This document shows, in pieces, positions 35,878 to 44,334 of a DNA stretch of 64,000 bases. The position numbers and the translations under genes are program-made. Every line of letters begins with the position of its first letter. The first letter of the stretch is position 1. The notes under the pieces are model-generated. The model was not told where the DNA came from and made no database searches. It was given only the letters and a program-made list of their open reading frames with translations. Source of the stretch: JAHFUS01 sp035689115 (GTDB taxonomy: Bacteria; Actinomycetota; Acidimicrobiia; Acidimicrobiales; GCA-2861595); the NCBI GenBank assembly GCA_035689115.1, contig DASSMA010000082.1, positions 1-64,000 of the forward strand, in the 5' to 3' direction.

Positions 35878-38853
35878 CTACGGGACGGCGGCGACGGCGA
35901 CGACGGGCGTGGCCGGGGGGTTGCCGCCCAGGGAGCCCCGGAAGGCGACGTCGCCGAAGGCGAAGATGCCGCCGTCCTCGGCCACCATGAGGTAGCCGGC
36001 GCCGGTGGCGCTGCCCACCATGCCGGTCACCGGCCGGTTGAGCCGGGTGCCGCCCATCGAGCCGTAGAACCCGGCGTCGAAGGCGAAGATCCCGCCGTCG
36101 GACGCCACCAGCCAGTAGCCGGCGCCGTCGGCGTCGGGCACGAGCGACTGCACCGGCGCGTTCAGGCGGCTGCCACCCATCGAGCCCCGGAACCGGGCCG
36201 TGCCGAAGGCGAAGACACCGCCGTCCGACCCGACCATGTAGTAGCCGCGCCCGTCGGGGGTGGGCACCGAGTCCAGCACGGGCCCGTTGAGGCGCGTCCC
36301 GCTCATGTCGCCGAGGAACGGGGCGTCGCCCCGGGCGAGGACCCGGCCCCGGCTGGTGAACAGCCAGTAGCCGGCGCCGGTGGGCGTCCGGGACAGGGAC
36401 GTCACCTCCTCGCCGGCGGGCAGCGGGCCGGCGTCGCCCAGGGCGTTGGCGTCGCCGAAGGCCCGCACGGCGCCGGCCGCGTCGACGACCCAGTAGCCGC
36501 GCCCGGAGACAGTCGGCTCGATGTCGGCCGCCGCCGACGTCGGGTCGTTGCCGAACCAGGCGGCGTCGCCGAAGGCGTAGACGTCGCCGGACCGGGACAC
36601 CATCCAGTAGCCGCTGCGCCGGGCCGGCGGCGCCGGCACGACGGGGGGCGGCGTCGTCGCGGCCGGCGGCGGGGTGAGGTCCACCACCACCGAGGTGGTG
36701 TCCTCCGGGGCGTAGACGGCGTCGCCGCTGTAGCTGGCGGCGAGCGAGTGCACGTCGGAGGTCAGCGTGGTGGTGAGCGTGGCCCGACCGTCGCCGCCCA
36801 GGGCCACGCTCCCGATGGCCGCCCCGTGGTCGAGGAAGGTCACCGTGCCGGTGGGCAGGCCCGGCGACGGGTAGGCCGGCCCCGTGGTGTTGTCGATCCA
36901 CTCCTCCCTGCGCACGACCGTGGCGGTGAGGGACCGGGTGGTGCCGGTCCCCGTCGCCTGGAACGACGCCAGCACCTCGTACCGGGTCGGCGCCCGCACG
37001 ATCAGGCCGCGGGCGCCGACCGCCAGGCCGTGGGCGGCGTCGGCGAAGGCGATCTCGCTGACCCCCCAGCGCCGGAACGGGGTGTCGTACGTGCTGGCCA
37101 CGAACCCCACCGGCACGCTCCAGTGGACGCCGCCGTCGAGCGTGCGGGAGACGCCGTACAGCCCGCCCGAGAACCCGTGGGAGGCGTCGACGAACGTCAC
37201 GTCGCCGTAGGTCGGCGACTGGCCCCGCTTGGTCCACGTGGTGCCCCCGTCGGCGGTGGCGTACCCGTTGTCGGTCCACCCGTGCAGGGCGTCGGCGAAG
37301 TCGACCCGGGTCGCCGGCGCGCTGTTCTGGAGGGGCGGCATCGCCGTCCAGGTGGCGCCCCCGTCGGCGGTCCTCAGCCAGGATCCGGTTGCATAGCCGA
37401 CCTGGGGCGTGGGGAAGTCGAGGTCGAGGATGGCGTTCGTCCCGGCGAGGCCGGCCCACGTGGTGCCACCGTCGGAGGTCGCGTAGAGCCCGCCCCAGGT
37501 GCCGATGAAGCCGTGCTGGGCGTCGGTGAACCGGACGACGAAGGGCTCCGACGTCGTGGGGATGGCGGCCACCCTGGTCCAGGTGGCGCCGCCGTCGACG
37601 GTGCGGAGCACGAGCGACGGGTCCGTGTCGGCGACGGTGCCGCCGCCCACCGCCCAGCCGCGGCTGGTGTCCACGAAGTCCACGCTGCGCAGCGTCTGCG
37701 TGGTGCCCGACGACTGTCGGGCCCAGGTGGCCCCGCCGTCGGCCGAGACGACCACGGTGCCATTGGCGCCCACCGCCCACGCGTGCTGGGCGTCGGGGAG
37801 GTCGACGGCCAGCAGGTCGTCGGTCACCCAGTTGAGGCCGGCCAGCCGCCGCTGCCAGGTCGTGCCGTCGGTGGTCCGCAGCAGCGACCCGGCGCCGGCG
37901 CCCACCACGGCGTGGGTGGCGTCGACGGCGGCCAGGGCGTGGAGGTCGCCGGCGGCCGGCGTGGCCTGGACGGACCAGGTGGCCCCGCGGTCGACCGTCT
38001 TGTACACGCGGTCGCTGAAGGAGTCCACCAGCCAGCCGGTGCCGGCGGCCGTCATGGCGATGCCGATCACCGCCCCCACCGCCGGGTTCTGCTGCGCCCG
38101 GTCGACGTACGAGTCGGTCCACGTGGCGCCGCCGTCGGTCGTGTGGAACACCAGCCCGCCGTCCGCTCCTGCGAAGGCCTCGGTGGCCGACACCATGTCG
38201 ACGGCGTACATCACCGTTGGGCTCCCACCCGGCGACGACCGGGCCCAGGTCGCCCCGCCGTCGGCCGTCCGCAGCGTCTCGGCCGAGCCGCCCGGGGGAC
38301 CGCCGACGGCGATCCCGTGCAGCGGGTCGGCGAAGTCCACCGCCCAGAGCTGGTTCGCCCCGTCGCCGGGGCGGGCCTGCCACGTCCGCCCGCCGTCGGT
38401 GGTGCGCAGGATCGTGCCCCTGTCGGTGACGGCCACGCCGAGGGACGGCGTCGGGAACGCCATCGCCGTGATCGTGTCGATGGTCGGCGCCGGCTGGCGG
38501 GTCCAGGTCGCACCCCCGTCGGCCGAGGCCAGGATGGTTCCGCCGCTGCCGCCCACCCAGACATGGGTGGTGTCCGCTGCCGCGACGGCGCTCAACGGGG
38601 TGGCGATGGGCACTGCCTGGCGCACCCAGGTCGAGCCCCCGTCGGCCGTCGCCAGGACCAGCCCGGCCGGCCCCACCGCCCAGCCCTTGGCCCCGTCGAC
38701 CATCCGCACGGCGCTCATGCCGTCCCCGAACGCAAGCGCGTCCCACGTGGCGCTGGAGGCCCCGGCGGCCGCCGCTACCGCGGACGCCACCAACGCCAGC
38801 AGCACGGCCGGCACCCACGCGCGCCTCAAGATCCTCCCCCCGTTTCGTCGCAC
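35878..38853 (-). CDS. Secreted YCF48 propeller protein with Ig-like domain and GYW repeats
   Basis: 991 residues. Signal peptide (about 1-34), then a dozen or more YCF48-like blades with the core SADGGATWTRQ over about 35-610, an Ig-like 3 domain (PTGTVTFLDHGAAIGSVAL) about 640-735, a Pro-rich linker and six C-terminal repeats of the form GYWLVASDGGIFAFD..F.GSMGG..LN.PV. The last repeat type is especially abundant in Acidimicrobiia surface proteins. Likely a cell-surface or secreted binding protein. GTG 38853 is used; a TTG at 38829 after GGGGGAGG is also credible. Confidence 0.88.
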   Translation of the reverse strand: MRRNGGRILRRAWVPAVLLALVASAVAAAAGASSATWDALAFGDGMSAVRMVDGAKGWAVGPAGLVLATADGGSTWVRQAVPIATPLSAVAAADTTHVWVGGSGGTILASADGGATWTRQPAPTIDTITAMAFPTPSLGVAVTDRGTILRTTDGGRTWQARPGDGANQLWAVDFADPLHGIAVGGPPGGSAETLRTADGGATWARSSPGGSPTVMYAVDMVSATEAFAGADGGLVFHTTDGGATWTDSYVDRAQQNPAVGAVIGIAMTAAGTGWLVDSFSDRVYKTVDRGATWSVQATPAAGDLHALAAVDATHAVVGAGAGSLLRTTDGTTWQRRLAGLNWVTDDLLAVDLPDAQHAWAVGANGTVVVSADGGATWARQSSGTTQTLRSVDFVDTSRGWAVGGGTVADTDPSLVLRTVDGGATWTRVAAIPTTSEPFVVRFTDAQHGFIGTWGGLYATSDGGTTWAGLAGTNAILDLDFPTPQVGYATGSWLRTADGGATWTAMPPLQNSAPATRVDFADALHGWTDNGYATADGGTTWTKRGQSPTYGDVTFVDASHGFSGGLYGVSRTLDGGVHWSVPVGFVASTYDTPFRRWGVSEIAFADAAHGLAVGARGLIVRAPTRYEVLASFQATGTGTTRSLTATVVRREEWIDNTTGPAYPSPGLPTGTVTFLDHGAAIGSVALGGDGRATLTTTLTSDVHSLAASYSGDAVYAPEDTTSVVVDLTPPPAATTPPPVVPAPPARRSGYWMVSRSGDVYAFGDAAWFGNDPTSAAADIEPTVSGRGYWVVDAAGAVRAFGDANALGDAGPLPAGEEVTSLSRTPTGAGYWLFTSRGRVLARGDAPFLGDMSGTRLNGPVLDSVPTPDGRGYYMVGSDGGVFAFGTARFRGSMGGSRLNAPVQSLVPDADGAGYWLVASDGGIFAFDAGFYGSMGGTRLNRPVTGMVGSATGAGYLMVAEDGGIFAFGDVAFRGSLGGNPPATPVVAVAAVP

Positions 38854-38883
38854 CTCATGTCATCGGCCGGCCCGAGGCGACGG

Positions 38884-39306
38884 CTAAGTGCAATGTTGCG
38901 GGAGATCGTCCCAGAGCGAGGCGAACGGGGCGTGGAGGCGGGAAAGCTCCTCGAGGTGGGCGGCGGCGAGCGCCTCGACCTTCTCGGCGCCGGCCGGCGT
39001 GAGGACCAGCCGGACCACGCGCTGGTCGCCGGCGTCGCCCACCCGCTCCAGCAGGCCGGCGGCGACCGTCCGGTCCACCAGCTCGACGGCGCTGTGGTGG
39101 CGGAGCAGCAGGTGGTGGGCGACCTCGCCGATCGAGGGCGAGCCGCGGTGACCCCGCACGGCCAGCAGCAGCTGGTGCTGGGCCCCGGTCAGCCCGACCG
39201 CCCTGGCCTGGTCGTCGCTCCACCGGAGGAACCGCCGCAGCCCGTCGCGGAAGGCGAGGAGCCGCTCGAAGTCGCGGTCGCTGAGCTTTGTCTTCCGGTG
39301 GGTCAT
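38884..39306 (-). CDS. MarR-family transcriptional regulator
   Basis: 140 residues; winged helix with LTGAQHQLLLAVRG, SIGEVAHHLLLRHHSAVELVDRTVAAG and the wing GDQRVVRLVLTPAGAEKV. Divergent from the ClC gene by only 27 bp, in which the palindrome ACGATACTATCGT lies. It likely represses both genes in response to a ligand or pH-related signal; that regulatory link is inferred. Confidence 0.92.
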   Translation of the reverse strand: MTHRKTKLSDRDFERLLAFRDGLRRFLRWSDDQARAVGLTGAQHQLLLAVRGHRGSPSIGEVAHHLLLRHHSAVELVDRTVAAGLLERVGDAGDQRVVRLVLTPAGAEKVEALAAAHLEELSRLHAPFASLWDDLPQHCT

Positions 39307-39314
39307 ATCGGTCT

Positions 39315-39327
39315 ACGATACTATCGT
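39315..39327. promoter_or_regulatory. Palindromic operator in the marR-ClC spacer
   Basis: ACGATA-C-TATCGT, a perfect 13-bp dyad in the 27-bp gap between divergent marR and ClC starts, overlapping AT-rich -10-like steps. This is the expected place for MarR autoregulation. With so little space the two leaders must be almost absent. Confidence 0.65.
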
Positions 39328-39333
39328 TCCACG

Positions 39334-41085
39334 ATGATTCCACCCTCCACCAGGCGCCTCCTCCTTCTCACCGGCCTCGGCGCCGTCCTCGGCGTGCTCG
39401 GTGGGGGCGCGGCGTGGGTGCTCGTCCGCCTCATCCGGCTCATCACCAACGTCGCCGTGTTCCACGTCTTCGACGCGAGGAGCCGCACCTACGCCCACTT
39501 CCACCCGGGCCTGCCGCTGTTCGCCGCCGCCGTGGGCGGGGCACTGGTGATCAGCCTGCTGGCCAGGTGGGCGCCGCTCATCCGCGGCCACGGCATCCCC
39601 GAAGCCATGGAGGCGGTGCTCACCAAGCAGAGCCGGGTGGCGCCCCGCACGGCCGTGGCGAAGCCCATCTCCGCCGCCCTGGCGATCGGCACCGGGGCGC
39701 CGTTCGGCGCCGAAGGGCCGATCATCGTGACCGGCGGGTCTATCGGGTCGCTGATCGGCCAGGTGATCCCGATGACGCCCTCCGAGCGCAAGATCCTCCT
39801 GGCCGCCGGCGCCGCCGCAGGCATGTCGGCCACCTTCGGGGCACCGCTGGCCGCCGTGGTGCTGGCCATCGAGCTGCTGCTGTTCGAGCTGTCGGTGCGG
39901 GCCTTCGTGCCGCTGGTGGTCGCCGCGTCCATCGCCGGCGGCATGCACTCGGCCCTCTTCGGCAACGGCCCCCTCTTCCACGTCCCGCCCCACGACTACG
40001 CCGGCCTCGACGTCCTCCCGGCCTTCGTGCTCCTCGGCCTGGCCTCCGGCCTGCTGGCCGTCGTCGTCTGCCGCGGCCTGTTCCTGGTGGAGGACCTCTA
40101 CCGCCGCCTCCCGGTCGGCGTGTTCTGGCACCCGGCCATCGGGGCCCTCGGCTTCGCCGCCGTGGGGCTGGTGGTGCCCCGGGTGCTCGGCGTCGGCTAC
40201 GACGCCATCGGCGACGTGCTCGCGTCCAAGCTGGCGGTGGGCACGGTGGCCGCCCTGGCGGTGGCCAAGCTGCTCGCCTGGTGGCTGGCCCTGGGGTCGG
40301 GCACGTCGGGGGGCACCCTGGCTCCGGTCCTCCTGATCAGCGCCTCGTTCGGCACCGTGTTCGGGGAGGTCCTCAACCGGGTGCTGCCCGGGCCCAACGT
40401 CGCCCTCGGCGCCTTCGCCGTCGTGGCCATGGCGGCCACCTTCGGCGCCGCCGCCCAGGCCACGTTCACGTCCATCGTCTTCGTGTTCGAGCTCACCCGG
40501 GACTACGCTGTGATCCTCCCGCTGATGCTGGCCACCGTCGTGGCCGACCTCGTCTACTCCGCCATGAACAAGGACAGCCTCATGACCGAGAAGCTGCGCC
40601 GGCGGGGCCTGCGGGTGGGCCGCCACTACGGCGTCGACCCCTTCGCCAGCGTGGCGGTGGCCGACGTCATGACCACCGAGGTGGAGTCGATCCCCGCCGG
40701 TTCGTCGGTGGGCGAGGCCCGGCGCCGCTTCGACCGGTCCGGCCACGGCGCGTACCCGGTGGTGGACGGCGAGGGCCGCCTCGTCGGCATCGTGGCGCGG
40801 GGCGACGTCCTGCGCGGCGGGGACGACGACGACGCCGTCAGCGACCATGCGGCCGCCGACGTGGTGACGGTGCGGCCGACCGACACCGCCCAGGCGGTGC
40901 TGCGCGTGATGGTCGACGAGAGGGTGGAGCACGTGCCCGTGGTGGACGGCGGCCGGCGCCTGGTCGGCATCTGCACCCGGACCGACCTGCTGAAGGTGCG
41001 GCGCCGCCAGTTCGACCTGGAGCGGGTGCAGGTCGGCCTGCGGCTCCTGCGCCGGGACGAATCGGGCCGAACGACCACCCGCTGA
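39334..41085 (+). CDS. ClC-family chloride channel/transporter with CBS domains
   Basis: 583 residues. The ClC membrane part has RGHGIPE (84-90), GAPFGAEGPI (gating Glu127; GREGP reads GAEGP), GSGTSGGTLAPVLL and about 16 helices. Two CBS motifs follow: VADVMTTEVESIPAGSS and VEHVPVVDGGRRLVGI, which may bind nucleotides. Presence of the gating glutamate permits a H+/Cl- antiporter, though the usual proton glutamate has not been located. Divergent from marR. Confidence 0.9.
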   Translation: MIPPSTRRLLLLTGLGAVLGVLGGGAAWVLVRLIRLITNVAVFHVFDARSRTYAHFHPGLPLFAAAVGGALVISLLARWAPLIRGHGIPEAMEAVLTKQSRVAPRTAVAKPISAALAIGTGAPFGAEGPIIVTGGSIGSLIGQVIPMTPSERKILLAAGAAAGMSATFGAPLAAVVLAIELLLFELSVRAFVPLVVAASIAGGMHSALFGNGPLFHVPPHDYAGLDVLPAFVLLGLASGLLAVVVCRGLFLVEDLYRRLPVGVFWHPAIGALGFAAVGLVVPRVLGVGYDAIGDVLASKLAVGTVAALAVAKLLAWWLALGSGTSGGTLAPVLLISASFGTVFGEVLNRVLPGPNVALGAFAVVAMAATFGAAAQATFTSIVFVFELTRDYAVILPLMLATVVADLVYSAMNKDSLMTEKLRRRGLRVGRHYGVDPFASVAVADVMTTEVESIPAGSSVGEARRRFDRSGHGAYPVVDGEGRLVGIVARGDVLRGGDDDDAVSDHAAADVVTVRPTDTAQAVLRVMVDERVEHVPVVDGGRRLVGICTRTDLLKVRRRQFDLERVQVGLRLLRRDESGRTTTR

Positions 41086-41089
41086 CGGC

Positions 41090-41252
41090 CCTTCGCCCCT
41101 GGGGCCGGCGGCGGCGGCAGGCCATGCTTGGGTTCGGCAGCGGCCCCATCCGGGATGCACATCGCCAGGCACCTTCGCTCTGCCGGCGAGGGAAGGCGAC
41201 GCCAACGGGGTTCGACTCCCCCCGTTGCCACGGAGGGACCTTCGCCCCTGGG
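41090..41252. repeat. 14-bp direct repeats flanking a tRNA-3'-end-like sequence
   Basis: CCTTCGCCCCTGGG occurs at 41090-41103 and at 41239-41252, enclosing 135 bp with the tRNA-like hairpin. This may be the scar of an integration or excision, or chance in GC-rich sequence. The 211-bp gap between ClC and the next gene otherwise shows nothing coding. Confidence 0.5.
41200..41230 (+). other. tRNA 3'-end-like fragment (T-arm plus acceptor-like stem)
   Basis: GGGGTTCGACTCCCC has the T-arm consensus GGTTCGANTCC, followed by CCGTTGCCA, and CAACGGGG pairs with CCCCGTTG around it. A weak 5' partner GGCAGCG is found at 41136-41142, but no acceptable D-arm or anticodon stem lies between. I call it a remnant or att-like half, not a functional tRNA. 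Confidence 0.4.
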
Positions 41253-41296
41253 CATCCGAACGCCGGTGTCGCACGCTCGCGCCGGAGGTGAGGTTC

Positions 41297-42316
41297 ATGC
41301 CCGATGGCGTGGTCCAGTGGTTCGATCCGAAAAGGGGGGAAGGGGCGGTCGTCCGGGGCGGTCACGTGTTCGCCGCAGCCGGCGCCGACGTGGAGCCGGT
41401 CGCCCGGCGGTCGGGCGCCCACGTGCACTTCGACATCCGCCGGGAGGCGGGCACGGAACGGGCGGTGAGCGTGCGCTTGCGACGGGGGCGGCGGGCGTAC
41501 ACCCGCCAGGGCCGCTTCGGTTCGCCGGGCCCCGAGGAGGCCGGCAACGGCGGGCGCACCCAGGAGGTCCACGGCGGCGCCGGGCCCCTCGACATGGAGA
41601 TCCTCACCCGCGGCGAGGTCGGCGACGCCGAGGTCGCCTACGCCCTCGAGCGGGTGGGATCGGCCCTCCGGCGCGTCGACGAGCCCCTGCTGTTCGGGCG
41701 GCTGAAGCTCGAACTGGCCCCTGACCCGGCGCGCCCGCGGCCCGCCCTGCTCCAGGTGACGGTCGACGTCAACGGCGAGGTGCTGCGGGCCCACGTCGAC
41801 GGCCACGACCTGCGGGAGGCGGCCGACCTGCTGGAGCGCCGCGTGCGGGACAAGCTCGAGCACCGGGCCCAGCACCGCAAGGCCCTCAGGACGGCGCCCG
41901 GCGAGCGGCCCGCCGCCGGGCCCGCGGCCGAGCAGCGCCCGCTCCACCGGCACACCACGTTCGCGGTCGGAGCGATCACGCCCGACGAGGCGGCGTTCGA
42001 CATGGACCAGCTGGGCTACGAGTTCCACCTGTACCGCGACCTGGCCAGCGGCCACGACGCCCTCCTGGAACGCCTGCCCGACGGCTCCCGCCGCCTCACC
42101 CGGCTGGGCCCGCTGGAGGTCGACCTCCGCGCGGCCGTGTCCGTCGACCTCGTCGTGGCGCCCGAGCGTCCGCCCGTGCTCGAGGTCGAGGAGGCCGTCC
42201 GGGCCCTCGACGAGCTGGGCATCCGCTACCTGTTCTTCGAGGACGCCGGCACCGGGCGCGGCTGTGTCGCCTACCGGCGCTCGGACGGCGACGACGGGCT
42301 CGTGACCATGCCCTGA
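41297..42316 (+). CDS. Cold-shock-like domain fused to HPF/RaiA ribosome-hibernation modules
   Basis: 339 residues. Residues 1-62 resemble a cold-shock domain (MPDGVVQWFDPKRGEGAVVR; RNP1 KGFGFI reads RGEGAV). Residues about 95-190 are an HPF/S30EA-type domain (LQVTVDVNGEVLRAHVDGHD), and the C-terminus contains two RaiA dimerisation-like halves: MDQLGYEFHLYRDLASGHDA and LGIRYLFFEDAGTGRG. ATG 41297 has GGAGGTGAGG. The protein should bind the ribosome under stress. It is followed by a baeRF gene after 86 nt. Confidence 0.75.
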   Translation: MPDGVVQWFDPKRGEGAVVRGGHVFAAAGADVEPVARRSGAHVHFDIRREAGTERAVSVRLRRGRRAYTRQGRFGSPGPEEAGNGGRTQEVHGGAGPLDMEILTRGEVGDAEVAYALERVGSALRRVDEPLLFGRLKLELAPDPARPRPALLQVTVDVNGEVLRAHVDGHDLREAADLLERRVRDKLEHRAQHRKALRTAPGERPAAGPAAEQRPLHRHTTFAVGAITPDEAAFDMDQLGYEFHLYRDLASGHDALLERLPDGSRRLTRLGPLEVDLRAAVSVDLVVAPERPPVLEVEEAVRALDELGIRYLFFEDAGTGRGCVAYRRSDGDDGLVTMP

Positions 42317-42402
42317 TTGAAGAGTCTTCGGACCCTTCTCTCTCGGGGGGCCGCTGCCTGACGATGGAAGAAGAAAGGCAGCGGACAGGAACGGAGGCGG
42401 CG

Positions 42403-43518
42403 ATGCGGCCCGGCAGGAGGAACGGTCACGCGAGGGTGCGGCGTCTGTCGAGGCGGCGGGGGGACCCCGCCATTTCGAGCTTGTACCTCGACGTCGACGG
42501 TGCTCACCGGCCGGCGGCCGGCGCCTGCCTGCGGGCCTTCGAGCACCTGGCCGACGAGCTGCGGGGCCGGGCCCGAAGCCGGGAGGACCAGCGGCTGCTC
42601 CGCTCGGTGGAGGGCGACATCGCCCGCATGCGGGCGTGGCTGGCCGGCGGCATCGACCGGTCGCGGGTGAGGGGCGTGGCCCTGTTCTCGTGCCACGACC
42701 AGGGGTGGTTCGAGGCGATGGAGCTCTCCATGCCGGTTCGCGACGAGGTGGCCATCGACCCGTCGCCGCGCATCCGCCAGCTGGTGGAGCTGCTCGACCG
42801 GCGCGAGCCGTTCGTGACCGCGGTGGTGGACCGCGGCCGGGTCCGCATCGTGCGCGTCGAGGGCTCGAACGTCGAGGAGCGCGCCGTCCCGATGCCCCAG
42901 CGGGAGCGGGCCGCCTCCGGCGAGCGCGACCGGCCCCGCACGGAGACCGTCCACGCCGAGTTCCGGCGGGCGGCTGCCGCGGTGGACGACATCGTGTGGA
43001 TCCGCCCCGTCCGGCAGGTGGTGCTGGGCGGCCCCGAGGACGGTGTCGCCGCCCTGGAGCGGGCGCTGGCGCCGTCGACCCGCCGCCTGGTGGCCGGCCG
43101 GGTGGCCCTGCCCGCCGGCGCCCCGCTCGACGACGTGGTGATCGCCGCCCGGCACGTGGTGGCCGCCGCCGAGCGGCGCCGTGAGGCCGGCCTGGTGGAG
43201 CAGATGCGCCAGCGGGCGGCCCAGGAGAAGGGCGCCGTCGTGGGCCTGGAGGCGACGCTCGCCGCCCTGGCCGAGAACCGCGTCGCCACCCTGCTGGTGA
43301 GCGGCGACTTCGCCGCCCCCGGCGCCTCGTGCCCGTCGTGCGGCCATGTCGGCCCCGACCTGCGCCAGTGCCCCGAGTGCGGCACCACCAACGTGGAACG
43401 GGAGGACGTGGTGGAGCTGGCCATCGAGCGGGCGGTGGCGCAGGACGCCGACGTGGAGATCTGCCACGGGACCGATCTCGACCGCTTCGGGAAGATCGCC
43501 GCCATCGAACGGTACTGA
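42403..43518 (+). CDS. baeRF-type protein with C-terminal zinc ribbon
   Basis: 371 residues. The N-terminal strand ISSLYLDVDG, RSVEGDIARMRAWL and the domain-2 opening VTAVVDRGRVRIVRVEGSNV match baeRF10/eRF1-like proteins; the last domain has LAALAENRVATLLVSGDFAA and a zinc ribbon CPSCGHVG and CPECGTTN, then IAAIERY. ATG 42403 is preferred for its GGAGG site; ATG 42364 is an alternative. The family likely handles peptidyl-tRNA on stalled ribosomes. Next to the hibernation-factor fusion, it suggests a translation-stress pair. Confidence 0.78.
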   Translation: MRPGRRNGHARVRRLSRRRGDPAISSLYLDVDGAHRPAAGACLRAFEHLADELRGRARSREDQRLLRSVEGDIARMRAWLAGGIDRSRVRGVALFSCHDQGWFEAMELSMPVRDEVAIDPSPRIRQLVELLDRREPFVTAVVDRGRVRIVRVEGSNVEERAVPMPQRERAASGERDRPRTETVHAEFRRAAAAVDDIVWIRPVRQVVLGGPEDGVAALERALAPSTRRLVAGRVALPAGAPLDDVVIAARHVVAAAERRREAGLVEQMRQRAAQEKGAVVGLEATLAALAENRVATLLVSGDFAAPGASCPSCGHVGPDLRQCPECGTTNVEREDVVELAIERAVAQDADVEICHGTDLDRFGKIAAIERY

Positions 43519-43521
43519 GGG

Positions 43522-44334
43522 TCAGGCCTGGCGCAGGCGGCCCCGCAGGGCGGCGAAGCACAGCGCCATGCTCACCGCCCCGACGCCGGCGATGGCGGCC
43601 AGGGCACCGGCCAGCGAGCCCCAGTCCCAGCCCCGCATGGTGACCGAGCGCAGGCCCTCGAGGAGGTAGGTGCACGGGTTCCAGGCGGCGACGGCGTGCA
43701 GCCACCCGCCGAGCTGCGAGCGGGGCACGTACGACGAGGTGAGGAACAGGAACGGGAAGAACAGCAGGAAGCTGGTGTTCACCGCCGCCGGGTTCCCGGT
43801 CTTCAGGGCGATGGCGTAGGCGAAGCCGGCGAAGGCGAGACTCCAGAGGGAGGCGAGGACCATGAAGGCGACGATGCCGAGGGGGCCGGCGGCGAAGCGC
43901 ACGCCGAGGACGGACCCCACCGCCAGCACCGGGATCGTGAGGGCCGCCGCCACCGCCACGTCGGCCAGCATGTGGCCGAGCAGGATCGCCAGCCGGCTCA
44001 CCGGGGTCAGCAGGAGCCGGTCGAGGTAGCCGTTCTGCACGTCGAGCACCAGCGACGGGGCCCGGGACACGCCGGTGACGCCGAGCAGCACGCCGGTGGC
44101 CATCATGAACGCCTTGTAGTCGAACCCCTCGATGCTGTGCTCGGTGAGCCGCTGGAGGGTGGCGATGTTCACCACGAAGAAGAACACGGCGATGAACACC
44201 GGCGGGATGATGGCCTCCGGCTCGCGGGGCAGTGCCCGCAGGGCCCGGCCGGCGATGGCCACCACGTCGCGGGCGAGGCCGGCCCGGCGGGGCTCGACGG
44301 CGGCGCGGGGAACGGTGAGGGTGGTGGCTGTCAT
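43522..44334 (-). CDS. ABC-2 type exporter permease (DrrB-like)
   Basis: 270 residues with six helices. LVLDVQNGYLDRLLLTPVSR is the ABC-2 signature; FFPFLFLTSSYVPRSQL and AAWNPCTYLLEGLRSV follow. ATG 44334 overlaps the ATPase stop (ATGA). Works with the next gene to export a drug, lipid or polyketide-like compound. It converges with the baeRF gene, 3 nt apart. Confidence 0.92.
   Translation of the reverse strand: MTATTLTVPRAAVEPRRAGLARDVVAIAGRALRALPREPEAIIPPVFIAVFFFVVNIATLQRLTEHSIEGFDYKAFMMATGVLLGVTGVSRAPSLVLDVQNGYLDRLLLTPVSRLAILLGHMLADVAVAAALTIPVLAVGSVLGVRFAAGPLGIVAFMVLASLWSLAFAGFAYAIALKTGNPAAVNTSFLLFFPFLFLTSSYVPRSQLGGWLHAVAAWNPCTYLLEGLRSVTMRGWDWGSLAGALAAIAGVGAVSMALCFAALRGRLRQA

Noticed and set aside
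35725..39333. Very long open frame on the plus strand opposite the YCF48 gene
   Set aside because: Its composition is the complement of the repetitive YCF48/GYW coding strand; no domain or start signal; only the part from 39334 (ClC) is real.
41136..41230. Complete tRNA gene
   Set aside because: T-arm and acceptor-like stem are present, but no D-arm or 5-bp anticodon stem with a proper loop can be drawn in the 95 nt.
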